DNA of 34,799 nt from contig JAAVFI010000063.1 of assembly GCA_014800815.1 (NCBI GenBank), positions 1 through 34,799 of the forward strand. Direction: 5' to 3'. Positions 8,005-16,586 of the stretch are shown piece by piece (within the stretch, counting starts at the first letter, position 1; every line of letters starts with the position of its first letter). The notes beneath the pieces were generated by a model, which was not told the DNA's origin, did not search any database, and saw only the letters and a program-made list of their open reading frames with translations. Source of the DNA: Bacteroidales bacterium. Lineage in GTDB: Bacteria; Bacteroidota; Bacteroidia; Bacteroidales; Muribaculaceae. A program made the translations under genes and the position numbers.

Positions 8005-8518
8005 AAATTGCTTCGATACGCTCTGCGCCGCACGCTTCTCGTGCCGCTCATATTCCGACCGCGCTGTAAGTGACGAACTCCTCACGGCTGTGCTCGAAGA
8101 TGCCCGTCTGGCACCTTCGGCCTGCAACCGTCAGCCCTGGCGATTTGTAGTGGTTGAGGGCGAAGAAGCCCGCAAGGCCGTCGTAGCATCATACGACAGA
8201 GCCTGGTTTGCTTCCGCTCCCTTATATATTATAATGTGTGGAGTGCCCGCCGAAGGCTGGGTGCGCCCCGACGACGGCAAGAACCACACCGATATCGACG
8301 TGGCTATCGCCACCGAGCACCTCTGCCTCGCAGCCGAGGCTCACGGTCTCGGCACCTGCTGGGTGTGCAACTTCAAGCCCGAAGTTCTCGCCGAAGGCCT
8401 CGCGTTGCCCGAAGGTCTCGTTCCCGTGGCCATTCTTCCCCTCGGATATCCCGCCGAAGGTGTGAAAGCTCCCGCAAAAGTACGCCGTCCGCTCGACGAA
8501 ACAATCATACGCCGGTGA
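7988..8518 (+). CDS. Nitroreductase family protein (FMN-dependent)
   Basis: A cytoplasmic FMN flavoprotein of 176 residues, a short member of the nitroreductase superfamily. FARFSCRSY-type FMN phosphate binding is seen near residues 15-22 (AARFSCRSYSDRAV), LAPSACNRQPWRFVVV at about 41-56, and AIATEHLCLAAEAHGLGTCWVC at about 105-126. Such enzymes reduce nitro compounds, quinones or related substrates with NAD(P)H; the real substrate is unknown. The start overlaps the preceding gene. An in-frame ATG at 7997 is an equally good alternative. The stop overlaps the next start as GTGA. Confidence 0.88.
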   Translation: MNTMTENCFDTLCAARFSCRSYSDRAVSDELLTAVLEDARLAPSACNRQPWRFVVVEGEEARKAVVASYDRAWFASAPLYIIMCGVPAEGWVRPDDGKNHTDIDVAIATEHLCLAAEAHGLGTCWVCNFKPEVLAEGLALPEGLVPVAILPLGYPAEGVKAPAKVRRPLDETIIRR

Positions 8519-9021
8519 AGCTCATAAGATATATACTCCTTGCTGCTGTTGCGCCCGCTTTCGTAGCGTGCAATACCACGGGATGCCTCGACAACCAGAG
8601 CGCAGTGCCTCTCGCCGGATTCTACGATTCGGAGGGGGGCGCCATATCGCTTACCGGAATTGAGATTTCGGGCGTCGGTGTCCCCGGCGACTCCGTACTC
8701 GTAGAGCCGGGTTCGTCGGTCGCAAAGGTATATCTGCCCATGCGTTCTACCCGCGAGAGCACCGCGTGGTGCATACACTACACACAGGAAGGGCTCGATA
8801 ATCCCGCTCTCAACGATACGATATCGTTCGGCTACACCTCCGAGCCGTACTTCGCCTCTCTCGAGTGCGGAGCCATGTACTACTATCATATAAAGGAGAT
8901 GCGCTATACCACCCATCTAATCGACTCGGTGGCTATCACCGATTCGCTGATAACGAATGTGGATATCGAGCGCATACACATATACTTCAGGACAAGTAAT
9001 TCCGATACTGACGAAGAATGA
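8515..9021 (+). CDS. DUF6452-like lipoprotein
   Basis: This 168-residue protein has a lipoprotein signal (KLIRYILLAAVAPAFVAC), with the lipidated Cys at about residue 18, so it is probably anchored in the envelope. The GTG at 8515 overlaps the upstream TGA as GTGA. No ATG fits, because the open frame upstream is only a shadow of the nitroreductase gene. The mature part is beta-rich (GFYDSEGGAISLTGIEISGVG; VYLPMRSTRESTAWCIHY) and ends acidic. It directly precedes a DUF6048-type gene with an ATGA overlap, and this pairing is characteristic of Bacteroidetes DUF6452/DUF6048 loci. The family assignment is from recall of context and pattern. Function is unknown. Confidence 0.7.
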   Translation: MKLIRYILLAAVAPAFVACNTTGCLDNQSAVPLAGFYDSEGGAISLTGIEISGVGVPGDSVLVEPGSSVAKVYLPMRSTRESTAWCIHYTQEGLDNPALNDTISFGYTSEPYFASLECGAMYYYHIKEMRYTTHLIDSVAITDSLITNVDIERIHIYFRTSNSDTDEE

Positions 9022-9959
9022 AAAGGGTACACATCATACTCATATTGCTCGCCGTGGCTGCGGGTATCTTCGCCGCCGATGCACAGACGCGTCGGAGAAT
9101 GACTCCTGTAGATACCCCCGCGACAACCACTCAGGCCGTCAACGAGACCGCAAACGATACTGCACGTATCAATGCGCGCCGTCGCGCCAATTCTGTGAGT
9201 TATCTCAACGACAACGGTCAGACCGTGTACGTAGATACTATCACCGGTATGGAGTGGATGGATTCGACCCTCATCAACAGGGTGCCGAAAATGGAATTTC
9301 CCCTTTTCCACGCCGTAACCGTCGGCGTAAACGTATGGGACCCCCTCATGCGTGCATTCGGGCAGCACTACGGCATCGCCGACGCGTGGGCCGAGCTCTC
9401 GCTCCACAACCGCTACAAACCTATCGTGGAGGTCGGTCTCGGAAAAGCCGACTACACACCCTCGGGAAGTAATTTCACCTACCGCTCGCCCATGAGTGTG
9501 TATTTCCGCCTGGGTATCAACTACAACTTCCTGTACAATTCCAATCCCGACTACTCGTTCGTGGCGGGTGTGCGATACGGCCTGGCACCGTTCACGTACA
9601 GCATCGACAATGTTACGGTCGACTCCCCGTATTGGGACGAAACAAGCACATTCAATATCCCCTCCACCAAGACCACAGTTGGCTGGTTTGAATTCTGCCT
9701 CGGACTCCGTGTGAAGATATGGGGTCCCGTCTCGGCCGGTTGGACCGTCAAATATCAGAGCATCCTCCACAGCGGCAAAGCTCCTTACGGAAAGCCCTAC
9801 TACATACCGGGGTACGGTTCGCGTAACGCGCCCGTATCAGGTTCTTTCTCCGTCTCATATACTTTCGGTATCGAACGTCTGAACAAACACCGCACTCCGG
9901 ACGTTGACATGACTGAGACACCCGTCTCTACCGAACCAGAGAATAACACTATTGAATAA
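9018..9959 (+). CDS. DUF6048-like outer-membrane beta-barrel protein
   Basis: A 313-residue exported protein with signal peptide MKRVHIILILLAVAAGIFA..DAQ. Residues 20-80 are a Thr/Ala/Arg-rich linker. The rest alternates aromatic and polar residues (VGVNVWDPLMRAFG, FRLGINYNF, FVAGVRYGLAPF, FEFCLGLRVKIWGP, SFSVSYTFGIERL), which suggests a small outer-membrane barrel. It overlaps the DUF6452 lipoprotein gene by ATGA and the SDR gene by one base, so translation of the three is probably coupled. The two DUF proteins likely work together at the outer membrane; their function is unknown. Confidence 0.75.
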   Translation: MKRVHIILILLAVAAGIFAADAQTRRRMTPVDTPATTTQAVNETANDTARINARRRANSVSYLNDNGQTVYVDTITGMEWMDSTLINRVPKMEFPLFHAVTVGVNVWDPLMRAFGQHYGIADAWAELSLHNRYKPIVEVGLGKADYTPSGSNFTYRSPMSVYFRLGINYNFLYNSNPDYSFVAGVRYGLAPFTYSIDNVTVDSPYWDETSTFNIPSTKTTVGWFEFCLGLRVKIWGPVSAGWTVKYQSILHSGKAPYGKPYYIPGYGSRNAPVSGSFSVSYTFGIERLNKHRTPDVDMTETPVSTEPENNTIE

Positions 9960-10693
9960 TGAAAAGAATCATTATAATCGGAGCGTCCTCAGGAATGGGA
10001 CGACGCGTAGCCGCCGACTTCGCCCGTTTGGGTTGGCGCGTAGGTGTGGCAGCACGCCGCGAGGAAGAACTCAAGAAGCTTAAAGAAAGTTTTCCCGACC
10101 GTATCGAGTACGCCACTATCGACGTAACCGCCGACGATGCCGTCGAGCGGTTCTATAATCTCATCGAGACCCTTGGTGGCATGGATTATATGCTCTACGC
10201 CGCAGGCTGCGGCTGGCGCAACCCCGAGCTCGACGATGCCTTCGATCGCCGCACCCTCGAAGTGAACGTGCTCGGCTTCACCCGCATGGTCAACGCCGCC
10301 TACAAGTATTTCAAAGACACTGCCAACGTATCGCGCGGCCACATCGCCGCCATTACATCTGTGGCCGGCACCAAGGGTATAGGCATCTCCGCCACATATT
10401 CCGCCTCCAAGCGCTACCAGTGGACTTATCTGCAGGCTATCGACCAGCTCGCTCACCAGCAGCATGTCAATGTCGCCATTACCGATATTCGTCCGGGCTT
10501 CGTGGATACGCCGCTCATCGAAGGCCATAATTACCCTATGGAGATGAGTCTCGACTACGTTGCTCCCCGACTTGAAAAAGCCCTGATGCGCAGCAAACGC
10601 GTGGCGGTGATCGACTCCCGTTGGGCTGTAGTCACGGCGCTCTGGCGACTTGTGCCCGACCGCTTCTGGCGACGCATCGAGCTTCTCGACTGA
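9959..10693 (+). CDS. Short-chain dehydrogenase/reductase (SDR)
   Basis: A 244-residue classical SDR, a cytoplasmic NAD(P)-dependent oxidoreductase. The Rossmann motif GASSGMG is at 8-14. RR near residues 33-35 (AARREEE) favours NADP(H). The catalytic Ser is in ITSVAGTKG, and the YxxxK pair is in SATYSASKRYQ (about residues 143-147). The usual NNAG motif is replaced by YAAGCG. The substrate is unknown. It is the last gene of the packed run, followed by a possible terminator at 10720-10784. Confidence 0.92.
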   Translation: MKRIIIIGASSGMGRRVAADFARLGWRVGVAARREEELKKLKESFPDRIEYATIDVTADDAVERFYNLIETLGGMDYMLYAAGCGWRNPELDDAFDRRTLEVNVLGFTRMVNAAYKYFKDTANVSRGHIAAITSVAGTKGIGISATYSASKRYQWTYLQAIDQLAHQQHVNVAITDIRPGFVDTPLIEGHNYPMEMSLDYVAPRLEKALMRSKRVAVIDSRWAVVTALWRLVPDRFWRRIELLD

Positions 10694-10719
10694 AACACAC
10701 TACATAAATTACAATATAC

Positions 10720-10784
10720 AAGGGGCCAAGGACGGCTTACTACTTTTTACATTTAGGAAAAACAGTCGTCCGATTGCCCCTTTT
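10720..10784 (+). terminator. Long hairpin with U-run after the SDR gene
   Basis: AAGGGGC (10720-10726) pairs with GCCCCTT (10776-10782), and inside it GGACG pairs with CGTCC, around a loop of about 32 nt. TTTT follows. It may terminate the upstream run or form a leader structure for the next gene, whose ATG lies 14 nt later. Confidence 0.4.
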
Positions 10785-10796
10785 CTCTATCTACCC

Positions 10797-13022
10797 ATGA
10801 ACACCGACCTCCTCAAAGTCGCACTATCTCACGGAGCCTTGTATTTCGGCCCGTCTCCTGCAATAGACCACGGTACGCTGCGCGAACCTGCGGCGGCCTT
10901 CGCGGCCTCGCTGGCCCGTTGTGGCTACGTACTCGCCCCCGACGCTCTCGGAGCGGCAAACGCTTCTGTGCCAAATGTCCTGCAGCAGATAGTCGACGTC
11001 GTTGAGGATGTCTACGGCATAGGGCTCAACTGGGCCCCCCTCGTCAAGGGCTGGACCACGCCGACGGGCGAGTCGGCGGTCGACCACCTCGTCACCCTCT
11101 TTGCCAACCTCTTTCCCGATTCGTCCATTCCCGGCACTACATTGCCTTGCGGACACTTCATTCCGTTCGGCACCTTCCCGCTCGACCGCTATAACGGTTG
11201 TCCCTTCTGCGGCACGCCTTTCACCTTGTCAGGCGAAATCTATACAGGGCAGGGGAGTAGGGCGAAAGTGCTCGAACTCTGGCGCGAGGCCGACCTCATC
11301 AAGCTCCGCGACACCCTCGTGCAGTCGGCGGTGCCTCTCGATGCCACGCGCATACAGCAGCTGCGTGTGCTTGCCTACGCCTTCGGCCCGGGCGACATAC
11401 GTACAGTGGTGTCGGTCGAGAACGCCTTCGTCGTTGCATCTATCCTCGAGGATAAAGGAATGTACTCCGAGGCGGCTGTACTCATCGACAACCCTTCCAA
11501 ACTCATCCGCTATCTCTGGTACAGGCATACGGGCCAACTGCGAATCGTTCGGCCCGCGTCGGTTTACGGCAAGATTGCGCGGAACTACGCCGACAGCGAA
11601 GCCCGCGTTGAGGCAGTGGCACTTTCCAGGCGACAGATGAGCCTGCACTACACTCGAAGCGAGTGTCGCCGCTACGCCGATTGGTTGGAGAATATGAATA
11701 TCGAAGCGGCCGCGATGTGCGAAATGATGAATCCGCGCCGTCAGATGTGGGTGCGGTTTATCAGAGCTTTGCGCCTCACCGAGTTCGCAAAAAATGCGAA
11801 ATACCCGAAGCTCCGCACCTTCCTTGATTTATTCTACCGCAAGGACTATCCCGTGTGGCTCGGAAAACTCGAAAGTTCAAAGTTGCGCAATGATTCCGAG
11901 GCCTTCTTCCGCCGTCTCTCGACGCGCCCCGGACTCTTCGCCCGCTCGCTTTTCGCCTCTATGCTTTGGTTCGGCCCTGGGCAAACGCTCGAAAATTTCC
12001 TGAAAATATCGCTGGAAATTCCTCCGCGCCTCCTCATATCACTCTCAAACGCCGCGGTAGGATATTTCATGCCCGACGGCGACAAGCGATACGTGGAGTT
12101 GCCCGGGGGAAAGCGCGTAGCCGTTCCCGTCAATAAATTGCTGAGCCTTTATGCTGAAGAAAAGCGTATGGATATGGCCGTTGCCGTGAAAGGCGCGTGT
12201 CTCGAAGCTGTCGGCCAATTCTTTGCATCGGTTCCGCACACTTCGGGCCGCCGCGTGTACATTGCGCCCTCGCTTTTCGACATCCCCGTACCCGTCGGCG
12301 ACAGAGCCGCCACCGTGCAGGATGCCTCCGCGGCATATCAGGGCGAGCGATTCAAGGTCGAAGGCAATGAAGTGCGCCTGTTCCTGCAGTGGGGCAAAGG
12401 TCTGCCCGCTCAGCACCTCGACATGGACCTCAGCGCCGCCATAATTTATGCCGACGGCACCTCCGAGGAGTGCGCATACTACAGCCTCTCCCTGCCCGGT
12501 GCATGCCACAGCGACGATATCCGACATATCCCCGATTTGGTGGGAACTGCCGAGTATATCGAACTCGATATCAACGAACTTCTCCGCAACAATGCCCGCT
12601 ATGCAGTCTTCACGTGCAACGCCTACACGGACGGTTCGCTCGACCCGGGGCTGATTGTCGGTTGGATGGATTCTGCAAATCCCATGAAAGTCAGCGATGA
12701 AAGCGGCGTGGCCTACGACCCCTCGACCGTGAGTCATTTCGTGAAAGTTTCGGCAGGAAATCTCTCCAAAGGTCTCGTGTTCGGCGTGTTGGATATTGCC
12801 AAACGAGAAATACTGTGGGTAGAGATGCCCTTCGACGGCCGCTCGGTAGCGAGCCTCTCACTCGACTCTGTGCAGGCACTTGTGCACCGCCTCGAGTCCA
12901 AAATATCCGTAGGCGAACTCATTGCGATAATGGCCGATGCGCAGGGCCTTGTGCGCACAGATAGTCCTGCCGACGCCGACATCTCCTATACCTCCCGCGA
13001 CTCCGTGCTCGAAATTCTCTGA
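10797..13022 (+). CDS. Large hypothetical protein with CxH..CxxC cluster and possible TerD-like C-terminus
   Basis: I do not recognise this 741-residue protein as a named family. It has no signal peptide or transmembrane segment, so it is probably cytoplasmic. Near residues 118-138 four ligands (C118, H120, C135, C138; PCGHF then CPFCG) look like a zinc knuckle. The middle (about 140-430) is helical and rich in Arg and Leu. The C-terminal part (about 560-700) has alternating strands with HLDMDLSAAIIYADG, acidic YIELDINEL and VGWMD, reminiscent of TerD/CABP stress-protein domains. The start at 10797 (MNTDLLKVALSHG) is preferred over 10650, which would run through the SDR gene end and the hairpin. 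Stress or metal response is only a suggestion. Confidence 0.75.
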   Translation: MNTDLLKVALSHGALYFGPSPAIDHGTLREPAAAFAASLARCGYVLAPDALGAANASVPNVLQQIVDVVEDVYGIGLNWAPLVKGWTTPTGESAVDHLVTLFANLFPDSSIPGTTLPCGHFIPFGTFPLDRYNGCPFCGTPFTLSGEIYTGQGSRAKVLELWREADLIKLRDTLVQSAVPLDATRIQQLRVLAYAFGPGDIRTVVSVENAFVVASILEDKGMYSEAAVLIDNPSKLIRYLWYRHTGQLRIVRPASVYGKIARNYADSEARVEAVALSRRQMSLHYTRSECRRYADWLENMNIEAAAMCEMMNPRRQMWVRFIRALRLTEFAKNAKYPKLRTFLDLFYRKDYPVWLGKLESSKLRNDSEAFFRRLSTRPGLFARSLFASMLWFGPGQTLENFLKISLEIPPRLLISLSNAAVGYFMPDGDKRYVELPGGKRVAVPVNKLLSLYAEEKRMDMAVAVKGACLEAVGQFFASVPHTSGRRVYIAPSLFDIPVPVGDRAATVQDASAAYQGERFKVEGNEVRLFLQWGKGLPAQHLDMDLSAAIIYADGTSEECAYYSLSLPGACHSDDIRHIPDLVGTAEYIELDINELLRNNARYAVFTCNAYTDGSLDPGLIVGWMDSANPMKVSDESGVAYDPSTVSHFVKVSAGNLSKGLVFGVLDIAKREILWVEMPFDGRSVASLSLDSVQALVHRLESKISVGELIAIMADAQGLVRTDSPADADISYTSRDSVLEIL

Positions 13023-13028
13023 CGCCGA

Positions 13029-13060
13029 TTTGTCTTTCTACGCTTTCTTTCGTAAATTTG
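13029..13060 (+). promoter_or_regulatory. Promoter of bioB
   Basis: TTTG at 13029-13032 and TAAATTTG at 13053-13060 have a 20-nt spacer. The box starts only 7 nt after the preceding stop codon. An AAGGA-like site precedes the ATG at 13083. Confidence 0.8.
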
Positions 13061-13082
13061 TACCGTTAATCCATTAAGGAAA

Positions 13083-14078
13083 ATGAACGAAAGCAAAGAA
13101 AAAGAACTTCGGATTGTTGCCGAAGCACTCGATAGAGTTCTCGCAGGAGAAACACTTGACGAGAACACCCTTTATGCACTCGCCGATATCGACTCTCCCG
13201 AAGGGAAAGAGGCATTGGTAGAAGGTGCTATAAAGATTACATCTACCTTTATCCCTAAAAAATTCGACTCTTGCTCTATAGTCAACGCACGGTCGGGACA
13301 CTGCTCCGAAGACTGCCGCTGGTGTGCGCAGTCGGCTCACTATAAGACCGGTTGCAATACCTACGATATCGTCGACCACGACTATGCCCGTCGGGTGGCG
13401 GCGCACAATTCGTCGCTCGGCATCGGCCGTTTCTCGCTCGTGGGCAGCGGCAGGGCTGTGAAGGGCAGGGCACTCACTCAGGTGTGCTCGCTCCTGCGCG
13501 AAGTGGCAGAAGAAGACGGCATAAGCACCTGCGCATCACTCGGTCTGCTCAATGCCGACGAACTTCGTGAACTATGGGACGCCGGCGTACACCGCTATCA
13601 CTGCAATCTCGAGACTGCCCCCTCGTATTTCGGCTCTCTCGTGAGCACTCATACCATAGCCGATAAACTCGCCACCATTGCCGAAGCCCGCAAGATAGGA
13701 TTCGAAATCTGTTCGGGAGGCATCATAGGCATGGGCGAGACACGCCGCCAGCGCATGGAGCTCGCCATAACTCTCCGTGAGGCACAGCCCGTGTCGATCC
13801 CTCTGAATATCCTCTGTCCTATCCCCGGCACCCCCTTGGCTGACACTCCTCCCATTTCCGAGGACGAGATACTGCTTACCGTAGCGCTCTTCCGCTTTGC
13901 ACATCCCAAGGTGCAGCTTCGTTTTGCCGGCGGTCGCGAGCGTCTGAGCCGCGACACCCAGCTGCGCGCCATGCGTGCGGGCGTCAACGGTGCCATTGTC
14001 GGCGACCTCCTTACTACGATAGGTTCAACCGTCGCGGCCGACCGCGAACTTTGTGCGGAGGCTGGATATGAATTCTGA
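13083..14078 (+). CDS. bioB: Biotin synthase
   Basis: A radical SAM enzyme that inserts sulfur into dethiobiotin, the last step of biotin synthesis in the cytoplasm. The CxxxCxxC cluster is C74, C78, C81 in SGHCSEDCRWCAQS, which is diagnostic of BioB. Further conserved blocks are the YHCNLET-type YHCNLETAPSYF, CSGGIIGMGET and PLNILCPIPGTPL. The 331-residue length is typical. No other bio genes are nearby. The 3' end overlaps the methyltransferase start by 11 nt, implying co-transcription from the promoter at 13029-13060. Confidence 0.97.
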   Translation: MNESKEKELRIVAEALDRVLAGETLDENTLYALADIDSPEGKEALVEGAIKITSTFIPKKFDSCSIVNARSGHCSEDCRWCAQSAHYKTGCNTYDIVDHDYARRVAAHNSSLGIGRFSLVGSGRAVKGRALTQVCSLLREVAEEDGISTCASLGLLNADELRELWDAGVHRYHCNLETAPSYFGSLVSTHTIADKLATIAEARKIGFEICSGGIIGMGETRRQRMELAITLREAQPVSIPLNILCPIPGTPLADTPPISEDEILLTVALFRFAHPKVQLRFAGGRERLSRDTQLRAMRAGVNGAIVGDLLTTIGSTVAADRELCAEAGYEF

Positions 14079-14838
14079 TTTTCAGCTCACCAACCGCCTG
14101 CGTAAGGAATTTGCGTCGCTCGACGATGCAAAAGGGCGTCGCCGCGCGGGTATCTTCCCCGCCGAAGGCACTAAATGCGTGCTCGAACTCCTCGCCGCCT
14201 TCACTCCGCGCTACATCTTTTCTACCGCCGAATGGAAAGAGCAATACGCTTCTGAAATCGGTGAATATGAAGTAATTACTCTTAAAAATTGTGAACTCAA
14301 AGAGTTGTCGCGACTCTCTGCCACACCGCCCGTAATAGCTTTTTTTGAGCTTCCCGAGGCAGCCCCCGTTCCCTCAAAAAAGTACTTTGAGGAGAATCTC
14401 GTGCTTGCTCTCGACCGCGTGCAGGACCCCGGAAATCTCGGCACGATTTTGCGCACAGCCGACTGGATGGGCGTCCACACCGTGCTTGCCTCCCACGATA
14501 CCGTAGATGCTTTCAACCCCAAGGTAGTGCAGGCTACAATGGGCGCACTTGCACGCGTAAATATCGTGTACACCTCACTTCCTGAGGTACTTGGTGGCGT
14601 AGATACCCCTGTCTACGGCACCTTCCTCGACGGCACCAATATCTACTCATCACCCCTCACAGCCTCGGGTGTGATAGTTATGGGAAACGAGGGTAGCGGT
14701 ATCTCCGCCGAGGTTGCCGCCTGTGTCACCCGACGCCTGCTCATTCCACCATATCCCGGCGGTACCGTAGAGAGTCTCAACGTAGCCGTGGCTACTGCTA
14801 TCACGCTCGCGCTTTTCAGAGCCCCTTTGTTAAAATAA
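14068..14838 (+). CDS. SpoU/TrmH-family RNA 2'-O-methyltransferase
   Basis: A 256-residue SAM-dependent ribose methyltransferase acting on rRNA or tRNA. The N-terminal substrate-binding domain (about 1-105) precedes the SPOUT trefoil-knot domain. The three motifs are visible: NLGTILRTADWMG (motif 1, from N123), VMGNEGSG (motif 2, 204-211) and LIPPYPGGTVESLNVAVA (motif 3, 225-242). The start at 14068 overlaps the bioB end. A longer frame from 14053 is possible but lies deeper in bioB. The exact target (23S rRNA as in RlmB, or another site) cannot be fixed from sequence. Confidence 0.92.
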   Translation: MNSDFQLTNRLRKEFASLDDAKGRRRAGIFPAEGTKCVLELLAAFTPRYIFSTAEWKEQYASEIGEYEVITLKNCELKELSRLSATPPVIAFFELPEAAPVPSKKYFEENLVLALDRVQDPGNLGTILRTADWMGVHTVLASHDTVDAFNPKVVQATMGALARVNIVYTSLPEVLGGVDTPVYGTFLDGTNIYSSPLTASGVIVMGNEGSGISAEVAACVTRRLLIPPYPGGTVESLNVAVATAITLALFRAPLLK

Positions 14839-14852
14839 GGAAATTGCAATTG

Positions 14853-14884
14853 TTTGGTAGTCTGAGTTTTTTTTCTTACCTTTG
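14853..14884 (+). promoter_or_regulatory. Promoter of the glycogen operon
   Basis: TTTG at 14853-14856 and TACCTTTG at 14877-14884 have a 20-nt spacer containing an 8-T run. The ATG at 14913 follows 28 nt later. Confidence 0.8.
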
Positions 14885-14912
14885 CGGTTCGAAAAAATGA
14901 TCTTACGTTTAT

Positions 14913-16577
14913 ATGTGTAACTGTAACCAAGAGATAGATTTGTTGTTTGAGTCAAGCTGGGAAGTTTGCAATAAAATTGGAGGTATCTATACCGTCCTTT
15001 CCAGCAAAGCAAAAACTTTGAAAGAAAGATTCAAGGACAAGTTGATATTTATTGGCCCTGATGTATGGAGCGAGGAACATCCTTCGCCCTATTTCGTAGA
15101 GTCAAATACTCTCATGCGCTCATGGCTGCGCAACGCCATGCTCCCCGAAGGCCTCGACGTGCGTGTCGGCCGCTGGGATATCCCCGGACGCCCCGTAGCC
15201 ATTCTTGTGAAATTCGACGGAATGTATTCCTCTAAAGACGCCGCTTATGGCCGTATGTGGGACCTTTTCGGCGTGGATTCGCTCCATGCCTACGGCGACT
15301 ACGACGAAGGATGTGCCTTTGCCCGCGCCTCGGCAATCGTCATGGAGAGCATCATCAACTATACCAAGACCGACCCCTCGCACGTAGTAGCCCTCTTCAA
15401 CGAATGGACCACTGCTATGGGCATGCTTCAGCTCAAAGCCGATATGCCCGGTGTAGCCACTGTCTTCACCACTCATGCCACAAGCATCGGCCGAAGCATA
15501 TGCGGCAACGGCAAACCCCTCTACGACCAGCTCAAGAACTATAACGGCGACCAGATGGCTGCCGAACTCAATATGGAGGCAAAGCACTCGCTCGAGAAAG
15601 CCGCCGCGTGGAATGCCGATTGCTTCACTACCGTGAGCGACGTCACCGCCGACGAAGCGGAGCAGCTGCTCGGTATCCGTCCGCTCGTTACTCCCAACGG
15701 CTTCGAGCTCAACTTCGTACCTTCCAAAAAGAACTACAAGGCTGCCCGCGAGGCTTCGCGCAAACGCATCTTCGATGTGGTCGGCGCCCTCACAGGAGTC
15801 GAATACCCCGAAGATACCTTCATCGTAGCCACTTCAGGCCGATGCGAGTATCGCAACAAGGGCATAGACATGTACCTCGACTCGCTCGCGCGCCTCTCGG
15901 CCTTGAATCCCTCACGCAAAGTCCTCGCCTTTGTATTCGTACCCGCATGGTGCGGAGGTCCGCGCGAAGACCTTGCCAAGCAGCTCGCCGAAGGCACTCA
16001 CTCGCGCCTCGACGACGCCGTGATTACTCATCGCCTGAACAATTACTGCGACGACCCTGTTAATCGTCGGATACACGAACTCGCGTTCGCCAACGATGAT
16101 TCCGCAAAGGTTTCGGTAATATATGTTCCCTGCTACCTCGACGGTGCCGACGGCATCTTCGATATGACTTACTACGACATCCTGCCGGGCCTCGACCTCA
16201 CGGTCTTCGCATCGTACTACGAGCCCTGGGGATATACCCCCCTCGAAAGTGTGGCATTCGGCGTGCCGACCGTCACCACAACCCTCGCCGGCTTCGGCCG
16301 TTGGGTGCTCGATATCGAGCCTGCCCCCACATTTACAAACTGTGGCGTAGAGGTTGTTGAGCGCACCGACAGCAATTATAGCGAGGCTGCCGACCGCATA
16401 GCCGCCTGCATGGCATCTTACTGCTCGGCTTCCGCAGCCGATACTCTCAAGGCACGCGAGGCTGCCGCTGCTACTGCTGCCAAGGCTCAGTGGTCCGACT
16501 TTATCAAATACTATTACACCGCCTTCTGCGACGCTCTCGAAGTTCGCGCAGGCAAGATGAATAAAGACAATAAATAA
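14913..16577 (+). CDS. Glycogen synthase, GT3 type
   Basis: This 554-residue enzyme extends alpha-1,4-glucan from a nucleotide-glucose donor. It resembles the eukaryotic-type GT3 synthases rather than the usual bacterial GT5 GlgA. The N-terminus reads LLFESSWEVCNKIGGIYTVL, the GT3 hallmark, and the retaining catalytic pair is E437/E445 in YYEPWGYTPLE (EX7E). GT3-like synthases are usual in Bacteroidetes. A glucan phosphorylase gene follows after 9 nt, so synthesis and breakdown enzymes are co-expressed from one promoter. No glgB or glgC is in the window. Confidence 0.92.
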   Translation: MCNCNQEIDLLFESSWEVCNKIGGIYTVLSSKAKTLKERFKDKLIFIGPDVWSEEHPSPYFVESNTLMRSWLRNAMLPEGLDVRVGRWDIPGRPVAILVKFDGMYSSKDAAYGRMWDLFGVDSLHAYGDYDEGCAFARASAIVMESIINYTKTDPSHVVALFNEWTTAMGMLQLKADMPGVATVFTTHATSIGRSICGNGKPLYDQLKNYNGDQMAAELNMEAKHSLEKAAAWNADCFTTVSDVTADEAEQLLGIRPLVTPNGFELNFVPSKKNYKAAREASRKRIFDVVGALTGVEYPEDTFIVATSGRCEYRNKGIDMYLDSLARLSALNPSRKVLAFVFVPAWCGGPREDLAKQLAEGTHSRLDDAVITHRLNNYCDDPVNRRIHELAFANDDSAKVSVIYVPCYLDGADGIFDMTYYDILPGLDLTVFASYYEPWGYTPLESVAFGVPTVTTTLAGFGRWVLDIEPAPTFTNCGVEVVERTDSNYSEAADRIAACMASYCSASAADTLKAREAAAATAAKAQWSDFIKYYYTAFCDALEVRAGKMNKDNK

Positions 16578-16586
16578 CCAAATTAT

